Of a stretch of DNA of 64,000 nucleotides, positions 1 to 12,201 are shown one piece after another; the first letter of the stretch is position 1, and the number at the start of each line of letters is the position of its first letter. The notes under the pieces are model-generated. The model was not told where the DNA came from and did no database searches. It was given only the letters and a program-made list of their open reading frames with translations. A program made the translations under genes and the position numbers. The stretch lies in the NCBI GenBank assembly GCA_017512705.1, contig JAFWEX010000129.1:1-64000 (forward strand). Reading direction: 5' to 3'. This DNA is from Paenibacillus sp. GTDB taxonomy: Bacteria; Bacillota; Bacilli; Paenibacillales; Paenibacillaceae.

Positions 1-161
1 ACCCCTATATAACCAGGAGTATTACTTATATCTAACAATCGTTTATTAGATGTATTAAAACTCCAAGGTTCGTTCCAAGGATCGGAACTAAAAACCTTGG
101 TAAAAATGACTGATGCTTCTTCTAAATCCTTTTCTGATAATAAGCGAACTATATTTTGCAT
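1..161 (-). CDS. GNAT-like acetyltransferase, N-terminal part only
   Basis: A minus-strand reading frame starts with ATG at 161 behind a strong AAGGAGG site at about 165-171 and runs off the window edge after about 53 codons. The visible N-terminus (MQNIVRLLSEKDLEEASVIF, then a DPWNEPWSF segment and a TPGYIG segment) resembles the start of GNAT-family N-acetyltransferases. The acetyl-CoA binding motif would lie outside the window, so the family call rests on the N-terminal pattern only and the substrate cannot be guessed. It follows the suf terminator in the same direction and is probably a separate transcription unit. Confidence 0.6.
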   Translation of the reverse strand, partial: MQNIVRLLSEKDLEEASVIFTKVFSSDPWNEPWSFNTSNKRLLDISNTPGYIG

Positions 162-275
162 TACCAATTCCTCCTTAATTACAATAAATCTACCATTACC
201 AAGTCGAAATTATCAAGTCCAAGTTCATATTGATGGAAAACTAAAAGGTATTGGAGGTTTCAAAAAAAAAAAAAG

Positions 276-302
276 AAAAACCCTTGATATACAAGGGTTT
301 TT
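276..302 (-). terminator. Terminator of the suf operon
   Basis: Inverted repeat AAAACCCTTG / CAAGGGTTTT with a short ATATA loop. Read on the minus strand it is followed by a run of T (plus-strand A-tract at 262-274). It lies just downstream of the sufB stop. Confidence 0.85.
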
Positions 303-315
303 CATTCATCATTCG

Positions 316-1713
316 TTAACCGATGGAACCTTCCATCTCGAACTTGATCAGTCTGTTCATTTCAACCGCGTACTCCATTGGCAATTCTTTTGTGAAAGGC
401 TCAATGAAGCCCATGATGATCATCTGTGTTGCTTCCGCTTCGGTCAATCCACGGCTCATCAGGTAGAAGAGCTGATCCTCGGATACTTTAGATACCGTTG
501 CTTCATGCTCCAGCATGATGTTATCATTCATGATTTCGTTGTACGGAATCGTATCCGATGTGGACTCATTGTCGAGAATGAGTGTATCACATTTGATGTT
601 GGATTTCGCGCCCTCGGCTTGGCGTCCAAAGGAAGCCAGACCACGGTACGTTACTTTACCACCATGTTTACTAATCGACTTGGATACGATGGTTGAAGTT
701 GTATCTGGAGCCAAGTGAATCATTTTCGCGCCTGCATCCTGATGCTGGTTTTTACCTGCTACAGCGATGGACAGAACGGAACCTTTCGCTCCACGGCCTT
801 TCAGTACAACTGCTGGGTATTTCATCGTCAGTTTGGAACCGATGTTGCCATCGACCCATTCCATCGTTGCATTCTCTTCAGCAACCGCACGTTTGGTTAC
901 AAGGTTGTAGATGTTTGGTGCCCAGTTTTGGATCGTTGTGTAACGAACACGAGCATTTTTCTTACAGATAATCTCAACCACCGCACTGTGCAGAGAGTTC
1001 GTACTGTAGATTGGAGCTGTACAACCTTCTACATAGTGAACGAAGCTGTCTTCGTCTGCAATGATCAGTGTACGCTCGAATTGACCCATATTTTCGGAGT
1101 TAATCCGGAAATATGCTTGCAGAGGCACTTCACATTTTACGCCTTTTGGTACGTAGATGAAGCTTCCGCCAGACCATACCGCACTGTTCAAAGCAGCAAA
1201 TTTATTGTCTGCTGGAGGAACCACCGTAGCGAAATATTCACGCAGAATTTCCGGGTGCTCTCTCAGTGCCGTATCTGTATCCATGAAGATAACGCCTTGG
1301 TCTTCCAGTTCCTTTTGCATGTTGTGGTATACTACCTCGGACTCATACTGAGCCGATACCCCAGCCAAGAACTTTTGCTCCGCCTCAGGAATACCTAGCT
1401 TGTCAAACGTTTCTTTGATTTCGGAAGGAACTTCTTCCCATGTTTTCCCTTGCTTTTCCGAAGGACGAACATAGTATTGAATATCATTGAAATCCAGTCC
1501 ATCCAGATCGCCGCCCCATTTAGGCATAGCCATCTTTTCGAATTGTTTCAAGGATTTCAAACGGAATTCCAACATCCACTCCGGTTCGTTCTTAATCCGG
1601 GAAATTTCAGTTACGACTTCCGCCGTCAGACCTTTACCGGTTTGAAAGATGGATTTATGTTCATCGCGGAAACCATATTTATACTCTTCCATTTCTGGTG
1701 CTTTTTTAGCCAT
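316..1713 (-). CDS. sufB: Fe-S cluster assembly scaffold SufB
   Basis: SufB of the SufBCD complex, on which [Fe-S] clusters are built in the cytoplasm. The 465-residue protein has the usual family length, the N-terminal EYKYGF region, and the long beta-helical core shared with SufD, including [20 protein letters not shown] and the C-terminal [12 protein letters not shown] segment. ATG at 1713 follows an AGGGAGGT site. It is the last gene of a five-gene operon (sufC-sufD-sufS-sufU-sufB), the conserved order in Bacillus and Paenibacillus, and is followed by a terminator. In these bacteria this is normally the sole and essential general Fe-S assembly pathway. Confidence 0.97.
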   Translation of the reverse strand: MAKKAPEMEEYKYGFRDEHKSIFQTGKGLTAEVVTEISRIKNEPEWMLEFRLKSLKQFEKMAMPKWGGDLDGLDFNDIQYYVRPSEKQGKTWEEVPSEIKETFDKLGIPEAEQKFLAGVSAQYESEVVYHNMQKELEDQGVIFMDTDTALREHPEILREYFATVVPPADNKFAALNSAVWSGGSFIYVPKGVKCEVPLQAYFRINSENMGQFERTLIIADEDSFVHYVEGCTAPIYSTNSLHSAVVEIICKKNARVRYTTIQNWAPNIYNLVTKRAVAEENATMEWVDGNIGSKLTMKYPAVVLKGRGAKGSVLSIAVAGKNQHQDAGAKMIHLAPDTTSTIVSKSISKHGGKVTYRGLASFGRQAEGAKSNIKCDTLILDNESTSDTIPYNEIMNDNIMLEHEATVSKVSEDQLFYLMSRGLTEAEATQMIIMGFIEPFTKELPMEYAVEMNRLIKFEMEGSIG

Positions 1714-1734
1714 CTTACTCGACCTCCCTATCGT

Positions 1735-4677
<2,943 letters not shown>

Positions 4678-4702
4678 GGTATTACCCTCCTCCGTTTTGT
4701 CT

Positions 4703-5485
4703 TTACGCGTCTTGACCTACAGTTTCGTCTGTAATTCCCAGTTCTGTTTTTATCCATTCATAACCTTCAGCTTCCAGACGTTGAGCCAACTCAGGTCCGC
4801 CGGACTTCACGATGCGTCCTTGCATCATAACGTGTACATAGTCCGGAGTGATGTAGTTAAGCAGGCGTTGATAGTGCGTGATGATCAAGAAGCCGCGATC
4901 TTCGCTCTTCATTGCATTTACACCATCTGCAACAATTTTCAGAGCATCGATGTCCAGACCGGAGTCGATCTCGTCAAGTACTACGATCTTAGGATCAAGG
5001 AGCATCATTTGCAGAATTTCGTTCCGCTTTTTCTCACCGCCGGAGAAACCTTCGTTCAGATAACGGTGTGCGAACTCAGGGTTCATTTCAAGTTCTTTCA
5101 TTTTGCCTTCCATCTGACGAATGAACTTGATGAGGGAGATTTCATTACCTTCGCCACGGCGAGCATTAATTGCACTACGTAGGAAGTCGGAATTCGTTAC
5201 ACCTGCAATTTCGCTAGGGTATTGCATAGCCAGGAATAGACCTGCGCGTGCACGCTCATCTACAGCCATATCGAGAACATCTTCACCATCGAGTGTAACA
5301 GTCCCGTCTGTTACTTCATATTTAGGATGCCCCATCAGAGCAGAAGCCAACGTGGATTTACCTGTTCCGTTCGGTCCCATGATTGCGTGGATTTCTCCAC
5401 CTTTCATCTCCAGGTTAATGCCTTTCAGGATTTCCTTACCTTCAATGGTCGCTTTCAGACCTTCAATGACGAAATTCGTAGTCAT
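4703..5485 (-). CDS. sufC: Fe-S assembly ATPase SufC
   Basis: Soluble ABC-type ATPase that energises the SufBCD scaffold. The 260 residues carry Walker A GPNGTGKST (residues 37-45), the SufC-type signature FSGGEKKRNE, Walker B IVVLDEIDSGLD, and a switch histidine in LIITHYQRLL. There is no membrane domain, as expected. It is the first gene of the operon, with a GGAGGG ribosome site. Its leader is about 165 bases long, counted from the promoter at 5656-5684. Confidence 0.97.
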   Translation of the reverse strand: MTTNFVIEGLKATIEGKEILKGINLEMKGGEIHAIMGPNGTGKSTLASALMGHPKYEVTDGTVTLDGEDVLDMAVDERARAGLFLAMQYPSEIAGVTNSDFLRSAINARRGEGNEISLIKFIRQMEGKMKELEMNPEFAHRYLNEGFSGGEKKRNEILQMMLLDPKIVVLDEIDSGLDIDALKIVADGVNAMKSEDRGFLIITHYQRLLNYITPDYVHVMMQGRIVKSGGPELAQRLEAEGYEWIKTELGITDETVGQDA

Positions 5486-5606
5486 GTGTAATGTTTCCCT
5501 CCAATGATAAAATTGATGTTTTACTGTTGAAAAACGAAAAAGCGCCTATTATATCTGAACAGGGCTTCCCCTGACTTTCTCTGCTTCTTATTCATTCTTA
5601 CTTCAT

Positions 5607-5647
5607 ACAACTCTATCACAACCCTTCTTCATGCGCTGTAGAGTTGT
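5607..5647 (-). other. Hairpin in the suf leader RNA
   Basis: A perfect 9-bp inverted repeat, ACAACTCTA (5607-5615) and TAGAGTTGT (5639-5647), lies within the first bases of the predicted suf transcript. No T-tract follows, so it is not a terminator. It may stabilise the 5' end or be a protein-binding hairpin; no known riboswitch class was recognised in this leader. Confidence 0.45.
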
Positions 5648-5664
5648 TTAGAATAATTCTAAAC
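5646..5664. promoter_or_regulatory. PerR/Fur-family-like operator over the suf -10
   Basis: Perfect palindrome GTTTAGAATAATTCTAAAC (9-1-9). Its centre TTAGAAT-A-ATTCTAA has the 7-1-7 form of PerR/Fur-family boxes (consensus TTATAATNATTATAA for PerR). It covers the -10 hexamer of the suf promoter, the classical position for repression. Which family member binds is inference. Confidence 0.65.
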
Positions 5665-5684
5665 TGATTCTCACTGATTATCAA
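5656..5684 (-). promoter_or_regulatory. Promoter of the sufCDSUB operon (sigma-A type)
   Basis: Minus-strand -35 TTGATA (5679-5684), 17-base spacer and -10 TAGAAT (5656-5661). Transcription would start near 5649 and give a leader of about 165 bases. The rest of the 5486-5908 gap holds no gene that I can support. Confidence 0.7.
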
Positions 5685-5843
5685 GTCATTTCCTATAAGT
5701 ACTTGTCCTTTATAGAAAACATCATTCCTATTGATTCTATAATAAATGCTGGTTTGAATCAAATGAGAAAGTACTCTTCCCATGCAAGACAGTGATATAA
5801 ATCACAAAATTCACAAATTGTTAGCATGTGCACTGAATTAAAA

Positions 5844-5874
5844 AAGGACTTATCCATTTACTGGACAAGTCCTT
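5844..5874 (-). terminator. Terminator of the DUF1802 gene
   Basis: Stem AAGGACTT / AAGTCCTT extended by TCC/GGA around one mismatch, with loop ATTTACT. On the minus strand it is followed by a T-run. It lies 35 bases after the stop of the gene at 5909-6487. Confidence 0.8.
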
Positions 5875-5908
5875 CCATATTTCTTCATTAAATTCGTGAA
5901 CAGGCAAA

Positions 5909-6487
5909 TTACATTTTGAGTGCTTCGTTGATCTTCCGAACCTGTTCTGCAAAATCCGCAACGTCCAACACCGGCGTCATTTCGCGCGTCGCTGGACCAT
6001 TCGGTATGGAAATCCATGAGCGGCAGCCATTATATTCAGGCAAAATCGGAATCTCCATCGGTTCTTGCAAACGATATACACGTAAAATCAAGATGTGGAG
6101 CGGATCTTTCTTTTTCCACTTCAAACGGGATTCGGCAAAGTCCGCCGTCCACATATGATATTCCAGAAGTCGATCCAACATCTCCTGATCTCGGATCTCC
6201 AAATCCTGTGTCACTTCGGCATACGCCGTGATACGGGTTGTTGAAGAATCAGGCACCCATTCGGCCAGCGACTCTTCAACATAGGTTTGCTCCGAGGACT
6301 TGATCAGTTCTTTACGCTGATGTTCATAAGTCGGATACAGATAAAATGCTGGACTTTTCAACTCAAAATGTTTCGTTTCCTCAACTATTCCGCCTTTGCG
6401 CATCACAATAACCTGTCGGCCACTTTCCAGCGCCTTGATGGCGGAAGCCCATTCTTTTAATGCAGGTATCATTGGTCTTTCTAACAT
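5909..6487 (-). CDS. DUF1802 family protein
   Basis: The sequence beginning ALKEWASAIKALESGRQ with VIVMRKGGI matches my memory of DUF1802 proteins, whose function is unknown. The frame is open back to 6574, but the ATG at 6487 follows GGGGGTG at good spacing and gives the family's usual N-terminus, so I prefer it (192 residues). No signal peptide or membrane segment is visible, so it is probably cytoplasmic. It stands alone between the suf promoter region and dps, with its own terminator. Confidence 0.8.
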   Translation of the reverse strand: MLERPMIPALKEWASAIKALESGRQVIVMRKGGIVEETKHFELKSPAFYLYPTYEHQRKELIKSSEQTYVEESLAEWVPDSSTTRITAYAEVTQDLEIRDQEMLDRLLEYHMWTADFAESRLKWKKKDPLHILILRVYRLQEPMEIPILPEYNGCRSWISIPNGPATREMTPVLDVADFAEQVRKINEALKM

Positions 6488-6637
6488 GGCTCTCTTCACC
6501 CCCACGTCACTCTTGTCAGCAGTATAGACGCTTAAAGCGTTTCTGACAACTTGTAGCGGCAAAGCCCCATACATTAGAGAGACGTCTTCGTTACATTAAG
6601 AAATGACATGAAGGGCAAGCAGCAGACCTTAGAGGTC

Positions 6638-7099
6638 TTAGCCTAAGTAGGCGCGCAACATCCACATGTGTTTCTCCAGATCCGCTTTAAAGCCTGTCAG
6701 CATATCGGCCGTTGGTTGATCCTCCGCTTCTTCGGCAAGATCAATACCTTCCTGATACTCATTAGACAGAGTAGCGAAGTCTTCAATCAGGTTCTGCACC
6801 ATAGTATTGGCGTCTTCCTTGCCAGAAGCTTCTTGAATGGAAGCTATCTCCAAATACTCTTTCATTGTCGCTGCTGGGCTACCTTTCAATGTGAGCATAC
6901 GCTCAGCGATTTCGTCCATTTGAGCTGTAACTTCGTTATAAAACTCTTCAAATTTAACGTGCAATGTGAAGAAGTTAGGTCCTTTTACATACCAGTGATA
7001 ATTATGGATTTTGACATACAATACGTTCAGGTTCGCCACCTGACGATTAAGTACTTGTTCTATCGATTTTGCTTGATCTGTTTTGTTTTTTGTAGCCAT
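6638..7099 (-). CDS. dps: Dps/MrgA-type ferritin-like DNA-protection protein
   Basis: Dodecameric mini-ferritin that oxidises and stores iron and protects DNA from peroxide damage. The 153-residue protein has the Dps ferroxidase ligands in NYHWYVKGP and in HVKFEEFYNEV...DEIAERML, and the four-helix-bundle length. The ribosome site is AAGGATGGG. Family members are often PerR-controlled; the AT-rich stretch just upstream (7110-7135) contains only a poor match to a PerR box, so I do not claim one. Confidence 0.93.
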   Translation of the reverse strand: MATKNKTDQAKSIEQVLNRQVANLNVLYVKIHNYHWYVKGPNFFTLHVKFEEFYNEVTAQMDEIAERMLTLKGSPAATMKEYLEIASIQEASGKEDANTMVQNLIEDFATLSNEYQEGIDLAEEAEDQPTADMLTGFKADLEKHMWMLRAYLG

Positions 7100-7304
7100 T
7101 GTTCATCCCATCCTTATCATAAAATTTTAGAATTTTTTCTGTTAAGCGCCGGATTTAAAGTCTCTTGTATGCACGTCAGAGAGTAAATGTTTAGTTAGCA
7201 AAAGTCTTATACAGCACGGTATTATTTCACCGTCCGGCTTATTCATTTTTACCCGTAAGCCCATATTTCGAATCACATCAATGCTAACTTGTCTCAAATA
7301 ATAG

Positions 7305-7333
7305 TTCAAAAACCGCGCTATATCCGATATACT
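7305..7333 (+). promoter_or_regulatory. Possible promoter of mtnKA
   Basis: TTCAAA (7305-7310), 17-base spacer and TATACT (7328-7333), about 60 bases before mtnK. No SAM-I (S-box) riboswitch is visible upstream, although mtnKA operons in Bacillus commonly have one. Confidence 0.4.
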
Positions 7334-7394
7334 GTCATAAACCAAGTAAAGAAGTAGGTTTTCCTGTTTCTTCATTTATACGGAGGTGGCATCT

Positions 7395-8621
7395 TTGAGT
7401 CAATATCATCCTTTAACCCCCCAAGAAGCGATCGAATTAGCCAAAACATTACCAGGTCCATTTACGGCAGATGCGAATCTGGATTGTCGTGAGATTGGTG
7501 ACGGCAACCTGAATCTCGTTTTCCACATCACGGATCAGAACTCCGATAAAAGTATCATTATCAAACAGGCGCTTCCTTATGCGAAAGTAGTTGGCGAGTC
7601 ATGGCCTCTTTCGCTCGTACGAGCTCGAATTGAACGTGAAATTCTACAGGAAGAATACCGCTTATGCCCTGGAATGGTGCCCGAAGTGTATCATTATGAT
7701 GATGATCTCGCCCTAACGGTGATGGAGGATTTAAGTGACCACGTCATTATGCGTAAAGGCCTAATCGATGGAGCTTCGTATCCTCTTTTTGCTCAGCACA
7801 TTGGGGAATTTATGGCTAGAACGCTCTTCTTCACTTCAGATCTAGGTATGAACCAACAGCAGAAGAAAGAGCAGCTGGGAAAATTCATTAACCCTGACCA
7901 ATGTAAAATAACAGAAGATCTCATCTTCGATGAACCTTATCGTATTGCAATAAATAATAATTATGATGCAGCTATAGAAGATGAAGCCGAAGCACTTCGT
8001 ACGGATGAAAGGCTGCATCTGGAAGTAGCTTTGCTACGAGAAAAATTCCTAACGCATGGACAGGCACTTCTTCATGGCGACCTGCATACAGGCAGTATTT
8101 TTGTCACACCCCAATCAACGAAAGTGATCGATCCCGAATTTGCTTTCTACGGTCCGATGGGGTTTGATGTAGGCGCCGTATTGGCCAACCTGCTACTACA
8201 TTATGTTTCACTGTCAGGCCGTATCAAAGAACAATCGGCACGACGCGAACGTGAGTCAGAGTTGCTGCACATGGTAGAGGATGTCTGGAACGAATTCGAA
8301 ACCCGTTTCCGTGCCCTGTGGGATTCCAGTCTCATCGATCCTATGGCTAAAACGCCAGGATATCAAAACATGTATGTACAGCAACTATTTCGAGATACTA
8401 TCGGGTTCGCTGGAACCAAAATGGTACGCCGTATCGTAGGACTTGCTCATGTAGCTGATATTGATACAATTGAAGATGCATCCGAACGTGAACGCGCGCA
8501 GCGCAAGGCACTGGCTATTGGCAAAGCGCTTATCAAGAATAATCGCCAAGTAAACACGATCAATGAGGTGCTTGATCTGGTATCTACTGCTCTCACCACA
8601 GTCAAAATCCAATATTATTGA
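7395..8621 (+). CDS. mtnK: 5-methylthioribose kinase MtnK
   Basis: Phosphorylates 5-methylthioribose to its 1-phosphate in the methionine salvage pathway, which recycles the methylthio group left from polyamine synthesis. The 408-residue protein shows the family pattern: [14 protein letters not shown] near the N-terminus, the catalytic loop [13 protein letters not shown], and a metal-binding [13 protein letters not shown] segment in the aminoglycoside-phosphotransferase-like fold. The GTG at 7386 lies inside the ribosome site GGAGGTG, so the start is most likely the TTG at 7395. The gene is followed after 14 bases by mtnA, which uses its product. Confidence 0.95.
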   Translation: MSQYHPLTPQEAIELAKTLPGPFTADANLDCREIGDGNLNLVFHITDQNSDKSIIIKQALPYAKVVGESWPLSLVRARIEREILQEEYRLCPGMVPEVYHYDDDLALTVMEDLSDHVIMRKGLIDGASYPLFAQHIGEFMARTLFFTSDLGMNQQQKKEQLGKFINPDQCKITEDLIFDEPYRIAINNNYDAAIEDEAEALRTDERLHLEVALLREKFLTHGQALLHGDLHTGSIFVTPQSTKVIDPEFAFYGPMGFDVGAVLANLLLHYVSLSGRIKEQSARRERESELLHMVEDVWNEFETRFRALWDSSLIDPMAKTPGYQNMYVQQLFRDTIGFAGTKMVRRIVGLAHVADIDTIEDASERERAQRKALAIGKALIKNNRQVNTINEVLDLVSTALTTVKIQYY

Positions 8622-8635
8622 ACGGAGGAACACCT

Positions 8636-9697
8636 ATGACAACCCCAGAACATCAGCCTCTGTCTTCGCTTAACTGGAAAAAGGACAAGCTTGAAATGCT
8701 CGATCAGCGCCTACTGCCAGAAACCATCCTGATGCTGAAACTATACACGCCTGAAGAAGTGTGGGAAGCGATCCATTCGATGAAAGTACGTGGTGCACCT
8801 GCCATTGGTATTGCCGCAGCATTTGGTGTTGTACTAGGCGCCAAAGCCTACGATGGTATAGCCATCCAAGGCTGGCTGGATCACGTTAAGTCCGTATGTG
8901 CACATCTGGCGACCTCCCGCCCAACAGCGGTTAATCTGTTCTGGGCCCTAGATCGCATGATGCAAAAGGCTAATCAAGCAGCTGAATCTGGCCTGAGTCT
9001 GCAAGAAGGCACGGATGCGCTTGAAGTGGAAGCATTGCTGATTCAGAAGGAAGATGAAGAAGTGTGCCGCATGATTGGAGAACATGCTCTGCCTTTGTTT
9101 GAGGATGGGATGGGCGTGCTGACTCACTGCAATGCAGGCGGACTGGCTACAGCCAAATACGGTACGGCAACCGCCCCGATGTATCTTGCTCAGGAACGTG
9201 GGATTCATCTGAAAGTATTTGCTGATGAAACACGCCCTGTCCTGCAAGGTGCCCGCTTAACAGCATTTGAGTTACAGCAAGCCGGAATAGATGTCACTCT
9301 GCTGTGTGATAATATGGCTGGAATGGTCATGTCCAAAGGGTGGGTACAAGCTGTCATCGTTGGTACGGATCGGGTAGCCGCGAATGGCGATGTAGCTAAC
9401 AAAATTGGTACATACAGCCTCGCTGTACTCGCTAAGGCCCACAACATTCCGTTCTATGTAGCAAGTCCATTATCAACGATAGACTTGTCCACCTCTTCCG
9501 GAGATTTGATCCCGATCGAGGAACGTGCTGCGGAAGAAGTAACTGAAGGATTCGGTAAACGTACAGCACCACAAGGTATCAAGGTCTTTAATCCAGCCTT
9601 CGATGTAACGCCGAATGAATACGTGACTGCAATTATTACAGAAAAGGGCATCGTTCGTGCACCTTTCCAGGAGAATCTTGCCGCTTTATTTGCTTAA
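8636..9697 (+). CDS. mtnA: Methylthioribose-1-phosphate isomerase MtnA
   Basis: Converts methylthioribose-1-phosphate to methylthioribulose-1-phosphate, the step after MtnK. The 353-residue protein has the expected family length and motifs: [24 protein letters not shown] (catalytic Cys) and [19 protein letters not shown] (catalytic Asp), as in eIF2B-related isomerases. ATG at 8636 follows GGAGGA. The later salvage genes (mtnW/X/B/D) are not in this window. A terminator follows, so mtnK-mtnA form a two-gene operon. Confidence 0.97.
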   Translation: MTTPEHQPLSSLNWKKDKLEMLDQRLLPETILMLKLYTPEEVWEAIHSMKVRGAPAIGIAAAFGVVLGAKAYDGIAIQGWLDHVKSVCAHLATSRPTAVNLFWALDRMMQKANQAAESGLSLQEGTDALEVEALLIQKEDEEVCRMIGEHALPLFEDGMGVLTHCNAGGLATAKYGTATAPMYLAQERGIHLKVFADETRPVLQGARLTAFELQQAGIDVTLLCDNMAGMVMSKGWVQAVIVGTDRVAANGDVANKIGTYSLAVLAKAHNIPFYVASPLSTIDLSTSSGDLIPIEERAAEEVTEGFGKRTAPQGIKVFNPAFDVTPNEYVTAIITEKGIVRAPFQENLAALFA

Positions 9698-9722
9698 AGC
9701 TGGGGCCTCTTTTGGGGTTAGT

Positions 9723-9764
9723 AAAAAGGGACAAGAAGGATACATCCGACTTCGTCCCTTTTTC
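9723..9764 (+). terminator. Terminator of mtnKA
   Basis: Stem AAAAAGGGAC / GTCCCTTTTT with the T-run on the plus strand, about 25 bases after the mtnA stop. The A-run also allows activity on the other strand. Confidence 0.85.
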
Positions 9765-9806
9765 TGTTCTTTCTTCGTACTGTGACATGTGAAACTGAAA
9801 CTTGAT

Positions 9807-10109
9807 TTAGATCATTTTTAACAACGCTTCTACACCTGTCATCCCTACTGTAATGCCCATAGCCTCCGCCTCAGTTGTCACTGATTCCATTGGTGCATGT
9901 AGCAATTGCTCCAGTGTTCGCACACCAACAGCCCGCGCAGCCACAATTTTGCGGTCACCCAACTTCTCATTCAGCAACCCCACATCAAGAGCGCCGCACA
10001 TGATATATCCCTTAGATGTATTAATTGTTAACAGTGTCGTCTTGGGAAGTTTAACCTCTACCCCAACGAGCACATGCTCTCCCACCACAATGGGTTCCAT
10101 CGTCACCAT
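9807..10109 (-). CDS. YunC-like DUF1805 protein
   Basis: The 100-residue protein matches the DUF1805 (YunC-like) pattern: KTTLLTINTSKGYIMCGALDVGLLNE followed at a distance by AVGVRTLEQLL. Function is unknown; the family is a small cytoplasmic alpha/beta protein. A GGAGGG site lies about 12 bases before the ATG. It is a single gene convergent with mtnA and divergent from the gene at 10380. The 270 bases upstream hold the promoters of both but no other gene. Confidence 0.85.
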   Translation of the reverse strand: MVTMEPIVVGEHVLVGVEVKLPKTTLLTINTSKGYIMCGALDVGLLNEKLGDRKIVAARAVGVRTLEQLLHAPMESVTTEAEAMGITVGMTGVEALLKMI

Positions 10110-10379
10110 AATATCGCGATTCCCTCCTATTCAACAGATCCCGATATTTGTATGCCTTTTGACGAAACACTGTGTGGACACCTGCCGTGCATAACTAAAA
10201 AGTATTTATAAAAGACGAGCATCTCTGGAACATCACCTTAATGATTCATTCTGGAAACATTAAAATCCTTTAATTGTAATACACATCATATGCCTTTGGT
10301 CTATGATTTCCAGTATATTAATGATATAGTGTAATAGAGTACGTTTGTACTTAAACATTATTTAACGGGGCTGGGATGA

Positions 10380-10925
10380 ATGAAACAAACCTTATCCAAT
10401 CACGATGAAATCGGCTATTTATTTAATGTCGATATACTTATTAAGAGCCGTTCAAATGCATTGGCACTACAGTCCCTGATCGAGTTCATTAACAAAGAAG
10501 AACAAGTTGCGGACTTTCGGATTCACTCCGGAATAGAGCTCGGCAAAATCATTGAAACGATGCTTGAGACAAAGAAAATCACCTCTGACTCTGATCTAAA
10601 AAAACAAGAGTCCTCACCATCACCTGGTGAAAAGTTAACCTCCACTAAGCCAAACAAAGCAGTTGATTCTGCTTCTAAGAAAAAAACAACTTCCGACACT
10701 TCACATGTTGCTGACGCTAGTTCGTTTGATGCCTGGATAGAATCATTAATCAAAGAAAATCGGCTCACGCGAATTGTCGTGAACAACAAAAATGGCAAAC
10801 ATCAAAGCATTCCTTGTCGTATTCTTAACTTTGATCGGGATAACAGTGTGGTAACCATTTATCATGTGGACGAAAAACAAGTGTACACTTTCCGTACCAA
10901 CGAAATTGATGAGTTCTTGACATAG
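10380..10925 (+). CDS. Uncharacterised protein, two-part, 181 residues
   Basis: I do not recognise the family. The N-terminal half (about 1-60) is a predicted alpha/beta segment. A low-complexity Ser/Lys/Thr-rich linker follows (about 60-115). The C-terminal 65 residues form a beta-rich unit (LTRIVVNNKNGKHQSIPCRI, NSVVTIYHVDEKQVYTF) that could be a small barrel such as an Sm-like or SH3-like fold; that is inference. No membrane segment. It has its own ribosome site (GGGGCTGGG) and terminator and looks monocistronic. Confidence 0.75.
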   Translation: MKQTLSNHDEIGYLFNVDILIKSRSNALALQSLIEFINKEEQVADFRIHSGIELGKIIETMLETKKITSDSDLKKQESSPSPGEKLTSTKPNKAVDSASKKKTTSDTSHVADASSFDAWIESLIKENRLTRIVVNNKNGKHQSIPCRILNFDRDNSVVTIYHVDEKQVYTFRTNEIDEFLT

Positions 10926-10973
10926 CCCTTACCTTATATCTAGCAATGGCAATGCAAGTTTATAATTCAACCC

Positions 10974-11024
10974 AAAAAGCAACCTGTTCTAGAATGCTCG
11001 ACATTCGACACAGGTTGCTTTTAT
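10974..11024 (+). terminator. Bidirectional terminator
   Basis: Stem AAAAGCAACCTGT / ACAGGTTGCTTTT (13 bp) between convergent genes, with T-runs on both strands. It can serve the gene at 10380 and the DUF423 gene. Confidence 0.88.
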
Positions 11025-11057
11025 TATGCTATTCTTTCATTATAAATGAGACTGCGG

Positions 11058-11444
11058 TTAGAAACTGTTTTTGCCTCGTTGCCAGACATCCAGCGCGAAT
11101 AACAACCAGCCAATAATAAAAGCTACGCCACCGATGGGTGTAATAGCTCCCAAGATCTTAATACCTGAGATGCTAAGAATGTATAGGCTTCCTGAGAAGA
11201 TGATAATCCCTGCAAATAGGAGACGTGCTGCCCATCTCAGCTTCATCGAAGCTCCCAGTTGGCCTGCCGTTAATCCAATAATGAGCAAGCCCAGAGCATG
11301 AATCATATGGTATTGCACTCCTGTTTCATATGTAGCTATTGCACTCGGGCCAATTTTGTCCTTAAGCATATGTGCTCCAAATGCACCAATGGCCACCGAT
11401 AGCATGGTTAATACGGCTCCAACCATCATCCATCTACGCTGCAT
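11058..11444 (-). CDS. DUF423 small membrane protein
   Basis: Four predicted membrane segments, with the DUF423 hallmarks GAFGAHMLK near the N-terminus and QYHMIHALGLL in the middle. Function unknown. The frame also allows GTG at 11450, but ATG at 11444 is better spaced from the GGGAG site, giving 128 residues. Single gene with a shared terminator downstream. Confidence 0.88.
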   Translation of the reverse strand: MQRRWMMVGAVLTMLSVAIGAFGAHMLKDKIGPSAIATYETGVQYHMIHALGLLIIGLTAGQLGASMKLRWAARLLFAGIIIFSGSLYILSISGIKILGAITPIGGVAFIIGWLLFALDVWQRGKNSF

Positions 11445-11624
11445 GTTCACTCTCTCCCTTTAATAGGTTTCTGATACTATGTATTGTAGCGAATTCACTA
11501 CCCAAAGTAAAAGAAACATCGTATCGACATCTACTTTCGCAGTCTATCGCTGGACGGTAAATCGGGTAATAGCTTTTATTCCACCGCAGGATATCACAAA
11601 ATTTAAAAGGAGGAGTCCTCATTT

Positions 11625-12092
11625 ATGGACCATCAAAACACGAACAACTCAGAAATGAACAACACCTCATCACATTCCGGTTATTCAGATCCCAATGCCC
11701 TTGGCAACACGTTTCCGCCAGACTTACCTGGCACGCCTGCTGAGCGTCTCAAGCATTCAGGACCGGGAATATCCAGTTTTATTGTTGGGTTGGTAGCTCT
11801 TTTAGGGCATATCGCGACCTTTGTTTTACTCTTTCTAGCTCTGAACAACACTATCCAACTCCTGGGCTCGTCACTCAGCCGCGAGGATCTCGCTTTTCAT
11901 CCGGCAGTTGTCCTGTCCTCTCTGGCATTTCTCGTCTGTCTGGTTCTTAATCTGTCTGGAGTTATCCTCGGTATCATTGGATTAGTGCTTAAAAATCGCC
12001 GGAAAGTATTCGCGATCATTGGCTTGATTCTGAATGCACTATTTATTCTGTTGTTCGTCGGACTCATACTTAGAGAAATCTACTTGACGTAA
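11625..12092 (+). CDS. Small membrane protein, DUF4064-like arrangement
   Basis: A 155-residue protein with a polar, Asn/Ser-rich N-terminus (about 1-45) and three hydrophobic segments (about 50-75, 95-120, 125-150). The Gly-rich ISSFIVGLVALL and VILGIIGLVLKNRRK pattern is seen in many small Firmicute membrane proteins. I infer a location in the cytoplasmic membrane and cannot name a function. Translation starts behind AAAGGAGGAG. It precedes the DegV gene in the same direction, about 110 bases upstream. Confidence 0.8.
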   Translation: MDHQNTNNSEMNNTSSHSGYSDPNALGNTFPPDLPGTPAERLKHSGPGISSFIVGLVALLGHIATFVLLFLALNNTIQLLGSSLSREDLAFHPAVVLSSLAFLVCLVLNLSGVILGIIGLVLKNRRKVFAIIGLILNALFILLFVGLILREIYLT

Positions 12093-12201
12093 TGCTTTGC
12101 ATAACAGGCAAGGTTCTTTATAATAAAACTCAGGCGGCCTATACTTGCCTATTACACGTTATGTGTAACTGACAAATATTTGTTTTCTAAAGGAGATTAA
12201 C

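Noticed and set aside
7107..7135. PerR box upstream of dps
   Set aside because: The AT-rich TTCTAAAATTTTATGA stretch does not keep the 7-1-7 symmetry, so I do not claim it, although dps genes are often PerR targets.
7142..7375. A 77-codon minus-strand frame between dps and mtnK
   Set aside because: The composition is protein-like, but there is no ribosome site before its ATG, it covers the probable mtnK promoter, and I recognise no family. Conservation would be needed to accept it.
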